Part shown: in pieces, positions 12,419 to 23,597 of the stretch
Layout of the letters: the number at the start of each line of letters is the position of its first letter
Numbering within the stretch: the stretch's first letter is position 1
Assembly (NCBI RefSeq): GCF_900090045.1
Contig: NC_041784.1
Location: forward strand, 844,501-908,500
DNA: 64,000 nucleotides
Direction: 5' to 3'
Source of the DNA: Plasmodium malariae
Lineage: Eukaryota; Apicomplexa; Aconoidasida; Haemosporida; Plasmodiidae
Translations under genes and position numbers: made by a program
The notes under the pieces: generated by a model
What the model saw: the letters and a program-made list of their open reading frames with translations, nothing else
Told to the model about the DNA's origin: nothing
The model's database searches: none

Positions 12419-13185
12419 TGCTTCCATACATATGTACATATGAACATAGGAATATGTGCATAAGTCCACATGCGTGTAGTGCTAACATTTACATGTTTAA
12501 AAAAAGAAAAAAAGAAAAATTTTCACACACAAAAGCACAAAATAAAAAGAGCTATATTATTTTTTTTTTGTTTCATTTTGTCCTATTCTGTTTCATTTTG
12601 TCCTATTCTGTTTCATTTTGTCCTATTCTGTTTCATTTTGTCCTATTCTGTTTCATTTTGCCCTATTCTGTTTCATTTTGCCCTATTCTGTTTCATTTTG
12701 CCCTATTCTGTTTCATTTTGCCCTATTCTGTTTCATTTTGTTCTATTTTGTTTCATTTTATTCTATTTTGTTTCATTTTATTCTATTTTTTTTTATTGTT
12801 TTTTTATTTAATTTCTTGTTTTCTGCATCAGTCCTTACCAGTAGGTACATTACGCTAGAGGAACTTAACGATAAGTAAAAGGACTTCTTTACTCCCCATC
12901 TATTTGACAAAAATGAGTAAATAATTACAAGTACAAAAAAAAAAAAAAAAAAAAAAAAATATATAACTTATGAAATAAAATAAAAAAAAGAAACATAAAA
13001 TAAAAATCGCTTTGATGTATAATACTGCAGATCTATAACGACTGACACTTTCACTATTTTTATTTTTTTCATTTCACATGTCTGCTAATCTCCCAAAAAA
13101 TATGGATCCCACAAATTGTAGGAGTGAAAAAAAGGTCAGTAAATATCCGTTATGTTCAATGCCTGTATGGGTGCTTATTAGCTAG

Positions 13186-13216
<31 letters not shown>

Positions 13217-14145
13217 TAGCCATGAGAATTAATTACATGTGTACATATGCAACTCGCCTATCAGCTGAATCGTTAACTCATTCGTTAATTCGTTATCTCA
13301 TCATTCATTCGTCAATAATTTATCATTAACCACTTCATTCGTTAATGTTTTTCTTTAAAAAAAAAGACCAATACAAGGTTATGTACACAGATCTCTTTAC
13401 CATATAAGGCAACATTGCAATTTGTATGGTATAACCAATTCCATATAGGGAATTTATCAAATGTGCTTTACCTGCAAAATGATAAAACGTTTATTACGAT
13501 AAAATGGATACGTCTGTGCGTTCTGTTGCATTGTGTTGTGTGATCCTGTGTAGTCCTATCTTGACTTACTTTTTTTTTTTTTTTTTTTTTTTTTTATCGC
13601 ATTAATTCATTTTAATTTCCTTTTATATGGCGGAACGAAGTAATTTTTCTTGAACGTTAAGCAAAATAAACATACGTATATATGTACATACGAACATGTG
13701 AACATACGTACATACGAATATATGAACATACGTACATACGTACATGTGAACATACGTACATACGAATATATGAACATACGTACATACGAACATATGAACA
13801 TACGTACATACGAACATATGAACATGTTAACTTACGAACATAGAAACATATTTATGCATGTACATAGCCCCCAGAGGAACAAAATATAAAATAAATGGGT
13901 TCCCCATTTGAAGGATATACACGAAAAATTGCAAACAAAAATATGGACTTGCTGTTTACAGCTTTTTTGGTATTCCTGCCCTGTTCATTTAATTTAATAA
14001 ATGCGTTTTTGTTTTCAAATAATTTATTTAATGTTATGATATTACCAATTGAAGAAACAAAAAATTTCCTTGTTTCGGGAAGAACCTCCGATGGGTCATC
14101 CGCAAGGTTTTTGCTCTTATCTAGTAGAGTAGACGTAACATCCAT
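11065..14145 (-). CDS. Major facilitator superfamily transporter, six exons
   Basis: Twelve-helix carrier of unknown substrate. Exons on the minus strand: 14145-about 13881, 13471-13401, 13181-13078, 12899-12839, 12311-11482, 11197-11065; the total is 487 codons plus stop with consistent phases. MFS motif A is rebuilt across the exon 3/4 junction as GRLADIWGVKK after helix 2. Exon 5 carries helices 3-11 (for example [20 protein letters not shown]), and the last short exon supplies helix 12 ([16 protein letters not shown]) and a soluble tail. Only the end of exon 1 is weak: the phase needs a GTTCCT donor near 13880, while a better-looking GTACAT donor at 13863 would break the frame. Introns 1 and 4 contain tandem arrays. 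Family clear, substrate not inferable. Confidence 0.88.
12560..12800. repeat. 20-bp tandem array inside MFS intron 4
   Basis: About eleven copies of the unit TTTCATTTTGTCCTATTCTG, degenerating at the 3' side. It lies between exons 4 and 5 of the MFS gene. Reading frames through it are open by chance in all phases because the unit has no stop on the plus strand. Confidence 0.95.
13676..13850. repeat. Imperfect ACATACG(T/A) array in MFS intron 1
   Basis: Short GAACATACGTACATAC-type units repeat between MFS exons 1 and 2. They give shadow ORFs of Tyr/Val/Cys repeats on both strands that should not be annotated. Confidence 0.9.
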
Positions 14146-14673
14146 TTTTTCAAATTTTTTTTAAATTGCTATTACTAGTGTTATTGTTCGCGTTACTGCT
14201 AGCGTTATTGTTGCTGTTCTTTTTTTTTTTTTTTTTTTTTTTTTCTGGTATGAACTAACAAGACCAAACGAAAAGAGAAAACATAGAATTAAAAATTTGG
14301 ACAAAAAAAAAAATTATTTATTAGTAGATAAACAATTCAAAGGGGGAAAAAAGGACAAAGCATGTTTTATTCAGCATAAAAATTAATAATAGGAAAATAT
14401 AACATAATTGCAGTGTAAAAAAAAGCATGCGATATGTGTCGACGTTCGAATATTTTTTTGTAGCATCAAATGTACACATGTACACATGCACATGTATATT
14501 TGTACATATATAAATATATAAATATATAAATATATAAATATATATATATATATACATTTATATTTATGTGCACCTATATACGTAAAAGAAAGTGTACATA
14601 CTCTACGAAGTTACATATCATTTCAAAGGTTCAGTTCAGCTTCATTTTGTTCTTTTTCATCTTAGAGAATAAT

Positions 14674-15155
14674 TTATAAACGATACAGTACCATGTATTG
14701 CATATTTTTTCCGCATTTTTTCCGCATTTTTTCATCATTTTTCCTACTTTTACATTTTTGTAGATATGAGCAAATGATGACATAATGTCTAAAAATCTTT
14801 GTGGACATTTTTACCCTTTCATTTTTTCTGTTCTATATCACGCCCATTTTTTTTTTGTGGGGAGGGAAAGTAAAGAAAGATAAAAAAAAAAATTAAAAAA
14901 ATAATAAAAATAAAAAAAATAATAAAAATAATAAAAATAATAAAATTAATAAAAATAAAAAAAATAATAAAAATAATAAAAATAATAAAAATAATAAAAA
15001 TAATAAAAATAATAAAAATAAATAATATAAAAAACAAAAATTAAAAATAACAAATGGAAAAAGTTAAGAATTTCATTTTGCGAAATGTGTTATGTTCTTA
15101 CTAAAATTTTGTTCCTTAGCTTTTCCGTTCTGCGGTAAATACGGAACAGGAGCAT
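14674..15155 (-). CDS. Probable small two-exon gene, basic 70-aa protein
   Basis: Exon 1 (15155-15102) is GC-richer and encodes MLLFRIYRRTEKLRNKIL, ending exactly at a canonical GTAAGA donor in phase 0. Exon 2 (14832-14674) starts after a GATATAG acceptor, is open in phase 0 for 52 codons and ends in TAA. The predicted protein is 70 aa, very basic, with a hydrophobic/basic N-terminus resembling a mitochondrial presequence; an LYR triplet occurs near the end (MVLYRL). The 269-bp intron holds an AATAAA-type microsatellite. I do not recognise the family. Evidence is composition, canonical splice sites and phase agreement; transcripts would settle it. Confidence 0.6.
14888..15022. repeat. AATAATAAA microsatellite in a small-gene intron
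   Basis: Run of AATAATAAAAATAATAAA units spanning about 130 bp. Both strands give Phe/Ile shadow ORFs. Confidence 0.9.
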
Positions 15156-15523
15156 GTTCGTAAGTGCATGGATATATCAATGCATGAAATAATGCATACG
15201 CTAATAGTTACTAACGTTAAAGTAACCATTTCGCTTTAATTATTTTTTACCCTTCCCTTCGATTTTGCTTCTACATGATTTGAATTAATTTCTGAACACG
15301 TGAGCCTTGTATACAAGCTGAATAGTGCTTTTTAGAGATGATGGAAAAAAGGAAAAAAAAAAAAAGAAAAAAAATTCCCATTTGCATATTTACAAACACA
15401 AATGTAAGCTTATACGTCACATTAAGACCATGCTTGCAAATCCAATTTTTTCAAAAAGAAAAAAAAAAAAAAAAAAAATTGTAATACCATTTTGATATGA
15501 TAAGCCCAGTTTTTTGAAATTAT

Positions 15524-15721
15524 TCATCGAGTTACTATTTCACCTATGCGCATAATATTGTTCATACTAGGTAAGTATAAATATATATGCATATATATAT
15601 ATATATGATGGGTATATATTTCTAATAATCCTTTTTTGTTTGCCATTTTTTCCATAAATATTATTATGCATAATAAAATATATAACTTCTCTTTGTTCGC
15701 GTAATTTTCGCAAGAACACAT
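15524..15721 (-). CDS. Possible small ORF, 65 aa, one hydrophobic segment
   Basis: The ATG at 15721 opens a 65-codon frame starting MCSCENYANKEKLY, with a hydrophobic run LYILLCIIIF, and ending MNNIMRIGEIVTR before TGA. The two ends look coding, while the middle is microsatellite-like (ATATAT). A phase-matched intron (GTTATA donor after MCSCENYANKE, acceptor TTACCTAG before MNNIM) is an alternative. Unrecognised and weak. Confidence 0.28.
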   Translation of the reverse strand: MCSCENYANKEKLYILLCIIIFMEKMANKKGLLEIYTHHIYIYMHIYLYLPSMNNIMRIGEIVTR

Positions 15722-15933
15722 TACGTATGGCAACTTAGGAACCAGCTTGAATTTGTATTTCTTTATCTTCCATTTGCGGACCCCTTGCTTGACCTTTGTT
15801 CAGTTGCAGCATATATTTTTTTTTTAGCTGTTACTTACCCTTTGCCTAGTTACTGCTTAACTTTTGCTCAGCTACCACTTACCCTGTGCTCGGTTTCCGC
15901 TCACTTTTATCGATTTTTTTACTACTTGAAAAA
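15722..15933. promoter_or_regulatory. 5' flank of the phosducin-like gene
   Basis: Pyrimidine-rich sequence on the plus strand with loosely repeated GCTT(A)AC(C)TTTGC(T)CAG-like units between 15786 and 15900, just before the ATG at 15934. Probably 5' UTR; no specific factor site identified. Confidence 0.4.
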
Positions 15934-17025
15934 ATGTCAACCACCAATCCAACTAGCGAAACTACTGAATGGGATGACTTGCAGAGGAAATTTGGAAATC
16001 TGCCTCCATTGGAAAAAGAAATAAAAGAGGAAGAGATATATTTAAAAAATATTGATAAGCTGGAAAATGTAAACCCTTTAGAAAAGAAGAATTTAAACGA
16101 GTTAACATTAATAGAAGAAAATTGTATAGATGAAGAGTATTTAAAAATTATTGAAAAATACAAAACTGATCGTATAAATGAGATTAATAGAAATAGAGCT
16201 TTTGAAATTTATGGAGAGCTGTATGATATATCGAAGGATAATTTTCTTCGAGAAATTAATGAAGCTAGTAAGAGAAATCCATTGAATGAGTATATGGAAA
16301 AAACGGTAGAAGAAAGTACAAAAGGAGATGAAGATGAAGAAGAATATGTTGAATATGATGAAGGAGATAAGTACCAACGAAAAGATGAAGAAGCAATTTT
16401 AAAAAAAAAAAAAAGTGTAAAAGGTACTCACGTTGTTTTACATTTATATTCAGACAATGTTATATCATGCACAATTTTAAATAATATTTTAAAACAAATG
16501 GCTAATAAACATAAATATATAAAATTTACAAAAGGTGTATATAACAAAATTATAGAAAATTATCCAGAGTCAAAACTACCTACCATTTTAATTTATTATA
16601 ACGGTTCTTGTATACATCAAATATGTAACATGGTAAATTATATAAAAGGAGGTACAAACAAATTGAATATTAAATCTGTTGAAAAATTTTTAAGTAAATA
16701 TGATATTTTAAAGCATAACAATTATATGCACTCTGAGGGGAGAAGGAATAATGAGAACTCACCTGTGAACTCAGACGCGAACTCAAACACGAACTCATAT
16801 GCATCCTCAGATGATGATAATGATAATAATAATAATAATGAGAGTTATAAAAAAAAAAAAATTAGAAGCACAAAAAAGCATTACACATCATTTAACATGT
16901 TTAGAAGTAAATATAAGACGAGCGAAGACGAGGAAGGAGACTTCTCCTCTCACGAAAAGAACGTCAAATCCATTGGTTACTCCTCGTCCCTCTTAGATAA
17001 CAAAATTAAGCGAAGCAATTTTTAG
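15934..17025 (+). CDS. Phosducin-like protein (PhLP2/3 type)
   Basis: Thioredoxin-fold co-chaperone of the phosducin family, which in other eukaryotes works with the CCT chaperonin on tubulin/actin folding. Single exon, 363 aa from the ATG at 15934; upstream codons in frame come from pyrimidine-rich leader sequence. The N-terminus has the family signature TEWDDLQRKFGNLPP, then a charged helical region (about 60-120). A thioredoxin-like domain from about 162 begins GTHVVLHLYSDN and contains YPESKLPTILIYYNG. There is no CxxC, as expected for this family. Features unlike the family: an acidic insert (about 125-160) just before the thioredoxin fold, and an Asn/Asp/Ser/Lys-rich tail of about 95 residues. 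Family assignment is solid; subtype is inferred. Confidence 0.87.
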   Translation: MSTTNPTSETTEWDDLQRKFGNLPPLEKEIKEEEIYLKNIDKLENVNPLEKKNLNELTLIEENCIDEEYLKIIEKYKTDRINEINRNRAFEIYGELYDISKDNFLREINEASKRNPLNEYMEKTVEESTKGDEDEEEYVEYDEGDKYQRKDEEAILKKKKSVKGTHVVLHLYSDNVISCTILNNILKQMANKHKYIKFTKGVYNKIIENYPESKLPTILIYYNGSCIHQICNMVNYIKGGTNKLNIKSVEKFLSKYDILKHNNYMHSEGRRNNENSPVNSDANSNTNSYASSDDDNDNNNNNESYKKKKIRSTKKHYTSFNMFRSKYKTSEDEEGDFSSHEKNVKSIGYSSSLLDNKIKRSNF

Positions 17026-17096
17026 AAAGAAAAAAATATTTAGCTGTTGGGAGAAAAGGTAAATAGAATGACGTAGTATGGATTATTACTTCTTCA

Positions 17097-17127
<31 letters not shown>

Positions 17128-17364
17128 TGGGCATTTTTACAAATGAACTTTTCATGACTGTAAAAATGGAGTAGCAGCGCTGTGTTCGTATAAGGGGGAG
17201 GCACTTAAACCCATACACAAACGAGCTTATCCATGAGCTTACACATTAATACACATATGTATGTACGCACTTCCGATTTGCTAACCCAGCAAGACTTTAA
17301 TAGCCGAGCAAATTATACCACTACACAGAAACACCGCTATTCTAAGGAGTAACATCTAATAAAT

Positions 17365-17396
<32 letters not shown>

Positions 17397-17558
17397 CAAA
17401 ACAAACAATAAAAAAAAGAGACTGTTAAAAATAATGAAGCACAACGAAAAATACATACGTGTGTATATACATATGTACATATATCTGGAGATTAAAAGTA
17501 TACTTATTAACACGCGCTTGTTCTCCATTCAGACAACTGTAATAGATAGTAGCCTAGT
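17026..17558. other. Convergent 3' flanks of PhLP and TruA genes
   Basis: Poly-A at 17101-17127 and poly-T at 17368-17396, with some GC-richer UTR-like sequence between. No coding exon supported. Confidence 0.55.
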
Positions 17559-19403
17559 CTAATTGGAAAGAATCGATGCGTTGATGGTGCTTCGAAGAGC
17601 AGGGGGAAACAATACCTTGCTTAAACATAGCCCCTGAGAAGGAGCACATAATTTTACTTTGAGTGGTATAGACGAATATAACGCATCTTTGACATCCTGA
17701 ATTTTTAAAAGCCCAACACCAATTTGAACAAGAGTACCTATTATTATTCTAACCATATGATATAAGAACCTATCTCCTTGAATAACAAATTGATATAAAT
17801 TATTTCGTATTTTGTATACATCCAAAAAGTGTATATTACAATAGGTATTAATTTTTCTTAATTTCTCAGTTCCCTTTAAAGTACTTCGAAAACATTCAAA
17901 ATTATGATAACCCACAAACAATTTGGAGCATTTTTTAATTTTATCTATATCGCATGAAATATGCAACCTTGTTTCTTCTACGTTATTCATTATATTCAGA
18001 CTGTGCGTTATGTTGGCATATCTACTTTTTAAATTTTCATTAAACAGGTCGATTACTTGGTTGTCCATTTGATTATCCACTTGGTTGCCCATTTGATTAT
18101 CCACTTGGTTGTCCATTTGATTATCCACTTGGTTGTCCATTTGATTATCCACTTGGTCATCCATTTGGTTATCCACTTGGTCATCCATTTGGTTATCCAC
18201 TTGGTCATCCATTTGTTTCTTCTCCGTTACAGTGGGGCATTCATTCATGTTGACAGAACTTGACATATTATCTACGCAATTTTGTTTGTTTGGCAATATG
18301 GAGTCTAATCCATCCTCTGCCTGGTTTTCAATCTTTAATCTTTCAAGTGAATCAATGCAGTTGCCTCTGTTTGCCTTTACCTCTTGACACTCACATGAAT
18401 CAACATTTTCATCAAAAAGGAAATTTAAATTTGGTTCAATACTACATTTAGAGCTTGACTTGCCTTGCGCACCACACCCCCCATTGCTGCTACTGCCTCC
18501 AGTACCACTAGTACCGCTAATGCCGGCACAGTTCGTATTCTTCTTCAGTAGAAAGGAAAACCGAGGATCATCGTACAACTGCCAGGCATAGTTTCTTTCG
18601 AATGGCTGACTAGGTACTCTAACATCTAAATTGTAAACATAAATTTTGCCAAAATTATGATATCTCACATTAAAATTAGCACATGGGGAATTAAGTACTC
18701 CTAAAACTTTAATATCTTTATTTAATATACTGTTTAATGCTCTTTTTATTTGTATCATATTTCCATTGCAAGGTGGTTTCCTTTCGTAAGATATATACTG
18801 ACATATGTATTCTTTTGCATGCACTCCTTTATCTGTTCTACTTACTCCTATAAAATCGAATGGTTTTAAAGAGTTCGGTTCAGTATCTAAATGAGGTATA
18901 ATAGTTTCATAGTACCCATGTATTTTTAAAATACTATTCAATAACGTGTTCTGTACTGTCCTAAATTTATATTCATCCTTTTTTTTAATTCTGTTTACAC
19001 TTTTATAATTCTTCACTGCATTTAAATATACTTGACTACCATTTTCTACTCCTGTCCAACCGCTATAATTTGTACCATCGAAATCAACAACTATGAGAAT
19101 GTTCGTTAATTTTTCCCTATTTGGTGAGCATGTTTGTATATGCGTTTCGGTGTTAGCGTCAACATTAGCATTAGCGCCTACATTAGTGTCAATATTTACA
19201 TCCGCACTATTACTCATTATCATGCTACTCTTATTTTCCCTTTTTACCTTACTCAACTTTTTTATTCCAAAATGTACTACCACAGACTGACGGTCCACAT
19301 ACATTAATGTTTCTCTTCTAATTCTGTTGTATATCCTCTTACTATGTATCTTTACTTTTAAGATGATGCATAATACATATAGTAACAGACGAAAAAGAAT
19401 CAT
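17559..19403 (-). CDS. TruA-family tRNA pseudouridine synthase
   Basis: Isomerises uridine to pseudouridine, classically positions 38-40 of the tRNA anticodon arm. Single exon, 614 aa from the ATG at 19403. It opens with a hydrophobic leader (MILFRLLLYVLCIILK) followed by a basic stretch, suggesting secretory or apicoplast targeting. The TruA core starts near residue 98 (VVDFDGTNYSGW). The catalytic-Asp motif SRTDKGVHA places the nucleophile at Asp191. The C-terminal half has FLYHMVRIIIGTLVQIG (about 544) and APSQGLCL (about 590). An insert of about 170 residues sits between the halves and contains a 24-bp tandem array encoding QVDNQMDN (about 396-449). Family certain; organelle targeting is inferred. 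Confidence 0.92.
   Translation of the reverse strand: MILFRLLLYVLCIILKVKIHSKRIYNRIRRETLMYVDRQSVVVHFGIKKLSKVKRENKSSMIMSNSADVNIDTNVGANANVDANTETHIQTCSPNREKLTNILIVVDFDGTNYSGWTGVENGSQVYLNAVKNYKSVNRIKKKDEYKFRTVQNTLLNSILKIHGYYETIIPHLDTEPNSLKPFDFIGVSRTDKGVHAKEYICQYISYERKPPCNGNMIQIKRALNSILNKDIKVLGVLNSPCANFNVRYHNFGKIYVYNLDVRVPSQPFERNYAWQLYDDPRFSFLLKKNTNCAGISGTSGTGGSSSNGGCGAQGKSSSKCSIEPNLNFLFDENVDSCECQEVKANRGNCIDSLERLKIENQAEDGLDSILPNKQNCVDNMSSSVNMNECPTVTEKKQMDDQVDNQMDDQVDNQMDDQVDNQMDNQVDNQMDNQVDNQMGNQVDNQMDNQVIDLFNENLKSRYANITHSLNIMNNVEETRLHISCDIDKIKKCSKLFVGYHNFECFRSTLKGTEKLRKINTYCNIHFLDVYKIRNNLYQFVIQGDRFLYHMVRIIIGTLVQIGVGLLKIQDVKDALYSSIPLKVKLCAPSQGLCLSKVLFPPALRSTINASILSN
18053..18215. repeat. 24-bp coding array in TruA
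   Basis: Copies of a 24-bp unit read on the minus strand as alternating Q(M/V)DN blocks. The unit is divisible by three, so the frame is kept. It lies in the species-variable insert of the enzyme, not in the catalytic core. Confidence 0.95.
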
Positions 19404-19680
19404 ATTAATTTTTAAAACATATCCTCCTTTTTATTACATTTTACGCAGTCAAAAAATGAAAGCATATTGAAATGATCATTTTTAACGCATGTATGGATGA
19501 AGATGTCCTGAGTGGGCAGACAAGCCAATGGAACATATACACATATGTTAGACGTATGTCTACCCACGAGCGTGTATTAGAAATATGTAATAAGTAGATT
19601 TACATATACATACTTATGTATACATATGTGCATCATCCGATACAGGCATGTATTTATGCAAAATATTCAATGCCTATTCG
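19404..19680. promoter_or_regulatory. TruA 5' flank
   Basis: Upstream of the TruA ATG on the minus strand. It contains a 31-codon ATG ORF (about 19534-19440, beginning MFHWLVCPLRTSSS) with near-coding composition, which I read as a likely 5'-UTR uORF rather than a gene. Confidence 0.3.
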
Positions 19681-19790
19681 CTAGTCAGCTGATCAATCAT
19701 TTCGGTGTACATAACTCTACTTAAAAGCCTATCGAATAATGTTCATCCAAGTTACAACTGCATCATCTGATGTCGTCATATCAAGCTAAA
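19681..19790 (-). other. Exon-like island with two overlapping coding-like frames
   Basis: Unusually GC-rich for the region. One frame starts with ATG (MTTSDDAVVTWMN) and stops at a TAG; the adjacent frame opens just before it and reads TLFDRLLSRVMYTEMIDQ to a TAG. Either a spliced exon begins after CGATAG, or a small gene carries a one-base frameshift. No homologue recognised. Confidence 0.25.
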
Positions 19791-19804
19791 GTATACCTTG
19801 TTAT

Positions 19805-20036
19805 AACATCTAACATATAACATATAACATCTAACATATAACATCTAACATATAACATATAACATCTAACATATAACATCTAACATATAACATATAACAT
19901 CTAACATATAACATATAACATATAACATCTAACATATAACATATAACATATAACATCTAACATATAACATCTAACATATAACATATAACATCTAACATAT
20001 AACATATAACATCTAACATATAACATATAACATATC
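19805..20036. repeat. 7-bp AACATAT/AACATCT tandem array
   Basis: About thirty-three copies of the heptamer AACATAT interspersed with AACATCT. Not frame-compatible, so non-coding. It lies in the divergent region between TruA and RPS14. Confidence 0.95.
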
Positions 20037-20228
20037 ATGCCGTATTATTTTGTATATTCAACGGACATATAAAATAATGGGCATTTGAGTTCGGGCAAAT
20101 ATTTATCTTAGCAACAGATTTTTATTTTAATAAGCAAAATACAAACTTCAAAAAAATATACCCTATAGGCATAAACGTGGTATTAATCGTCTACCTTTTT
20201 TTAAATACATACGTACGTAAATACAGAA

Positions 20229-20265
<37 letters not shown>

Positions 20266-20988
20266 TATATATATATAGGTATATATACGTATATAATATA
20301 TCATACATATTTTTATATGCGGGCCACCATCGAATTAGATGAGTTGTATAAATAAAGCGATGCAAAATAGAACAGCAAAAAAAGAAATAAAGAGGGGTAA
20401 CAAGTTAATATATTTCATAATAACAATTTTTTAAAAGTATTATTCACCTGGAGCTATTTGGCGTTATAACGAATGAAATAATTACATGAAAAAAAAAAAA
20501 AAAATTAAAAGCTCTTTTCTTCGTAATTCGAATGAGCCTTTTTCTCTTTTCATAATTACCACGCTTTTAAAATTTTAAAATTTTTTGAAAAGATGTAAAA
20601 TGGTGGGGTACATGCATGCATACACAGCTACACCTATATACATACAAATAAACCGTGTAATTCTATACCTATATACACGGTATAATTATGTACTCCTACA
20701 TATACACGCTATAGTTACATATATACCCTTATCCCTATAACATGCGTGCACATATTTTTTTTCCCTATCTAAAAAATTGTTATGTAAAAGGAGAACTTTA
20801 CAAGGATAATCCCAATGGCAAAGGATATTATAAATAATAAAAAAAAAAAAAAAAAAAGCTTTTATTTACGAAATTTTTTTTTTTTTCTTTTTTGTTCTAC
20901 TATTTTGAAAATTGAAACGAATTTGTAAATTTGCCTTAAAGTAGTTATCCAAAAATTAATTATGCCTTCCGTACATATACATACATAT

Positions 20989-21062
<74 letters not shown>

Positions 21063-21489
21063 AAATGTAACCTACGTATACATATATTTACGTACATATT
21101 ATAAGAATGTTCGTAGGTAACGGCGTAGTATTATATATTTCTATTATAATATTAGTGAATATATACTGTTAGCATTTGTGAAACAGTTCCAAGTGACGAA
21201 AGAGGTTTTTTCGTGTGAACATAATAATGCATAGAGAGTTACCCTTATCGAAGAATTTCATTAAGATATTGTAATGATATATTATAAATTACTCCTATAT
21301 AAAAAAGAAAAAAAAATTATTTTTATTTTTTTTTTTTATTTTATTTCATTATGGTCTTTTAACTTTTCCCAGTTGAAACAATACAAAAAAAAAAAAAAAA
21401 ATAAAAATAAAAAAATACCACACTGTGAAGAAGGTACGAAATACCCCCATATTACAGATATAAATATACATATAATATATACGTATAAT
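20037..21489. other. AT-rich spacer with (AT)n
   Basis: Contains (TA)n at 20232-20263 and a long (AT)n at 20983-21056, plus poly-A/T tracts. Apart from the MORN-like ORF at 20742-20837 I see nothing coding with confidence. Confidence 0.5.
20742..20837 (+). other. Short ORF ending in a MORN-like motif
   Basis: An ATG opens 31 codons whose last part reads CYVKGELYKDNPNGKGYYK. This fits the MORN spacing Y-x-GE-(x5)-PNGKG-x-Y. There is no obvious splice acceptor before it and the first half crosses a T-run. It may be a relic, a chance match or one exon of an unseen gene. Confidence 0.18.
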
Positions 21490-21748
21490 CTACATTTCTT
21501 TGTTATTTATGTGTTCTCTGGAGCCTCAATGGAATAATATATACATGCATATATATATACATATACGTATATATTTGTATACATAACAACGTAATGATCA
21601 AATAATCATCAACTGATAGTTTTTTATTTTTTTTCTCCATTTTAGTAGTAATCATAAATATTGTTTTCTTTTTTCTATGTATTTCTACCCACAGTAATTT
21701 AACTTCGCTTTTCTGTTCACACCCTTGCGTACAGTACAATTTTAACAT
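21490..21748 (-). CDS. Probable small two-exon gene, 66-aa Lys-rich protein
   Basis: Exon 1 (21748-21583) begins with an ATG directly after an A/T tract and encodes MLKLYCTQGCEQKSEVKLLW, then a Lys-rich stretch and LSVDDYLIITLL, ending at a GTATAC donor in phase 1. Exon 2 (21524-21490) starts after CCATTGAG, restores the frame with a Cys codon and adds SREHINNKEM before TAG. Total 66 aa. Composition and phase agreement support a real gene. Two Cys pairs could be structural, but I recognise no family. It lies between TruA and RPS14, divergent from RPS14. Confidence 0.55.
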
Positions 21749-22353
21749 AAAAAAAAAAAAAATTATAAAATGATAACACAAGATAAGAAAAGATAATGTA
21801 AAATAAAATAAAGAATAAAGTTGTGTATTTTTTGTTCTCACTTTGCAAATTATTAAAAATTGTAGCTTTAAAAAATCAAAAGGAAAAAAACAAATAACTG
21901 GTACAAGCAAATATATTATAAACGTTTAAAACTGTCAGCGGGGGGGAGCCTTGTTAATACGTATATTGCGTACGTACGTACGTACTTATATATATATATA
22001 TTTATACATATATATATATATATATATGTATGTATAAATATATATATGTATGTGTATTCGTATGTACGTTTTATTTTATTTTTTTATTGCATATGTAATT
22101 TTGTATATTTAAAAAAAACAAAATAAAATAAATAAGTAAAACACATTTAATATAATTCATTTAATTTATATAATTCATTTAATTTATATAATTCATTAAA
22201 ACACTGATGAACGAAAGTTCAACAAAAAATTAACGAGAACGTAAACACAGTTATAAGTAAGTTTGTAGTTACGAAAAAGCAGCTTTGTACATTAACATTT
22301 CTATATACTTAAATAAATACATTCGTGAGTACATATAACACCATTTCGCTATT
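21749..22353. promoter_or_regulatory. RPS14 upstream region
   Basis: AT-rich, with TATATA/TATGTA runs at 21985-22060 and three copies of TTTAATTTATATAATTCA at 22148-22198 about 160 bp before the ATG. Promoter function is expected by position for this highly expressed gene; no known factor motif is claimed. Confidence 0.4.

Positions 22354-23597
<1,244 letters not shown>

Noticed and set aside
12346..12878. Overlapping plus ORFs of Phe/Ser/Cys/Ile/Leu
   Set aside because: Shadow of the 20-bp array in an MFS intron.
20980..21060. Centromere core
   Set aside because: Only a short (AT)n; no multi-kilobase extremely AT-rich block is present.
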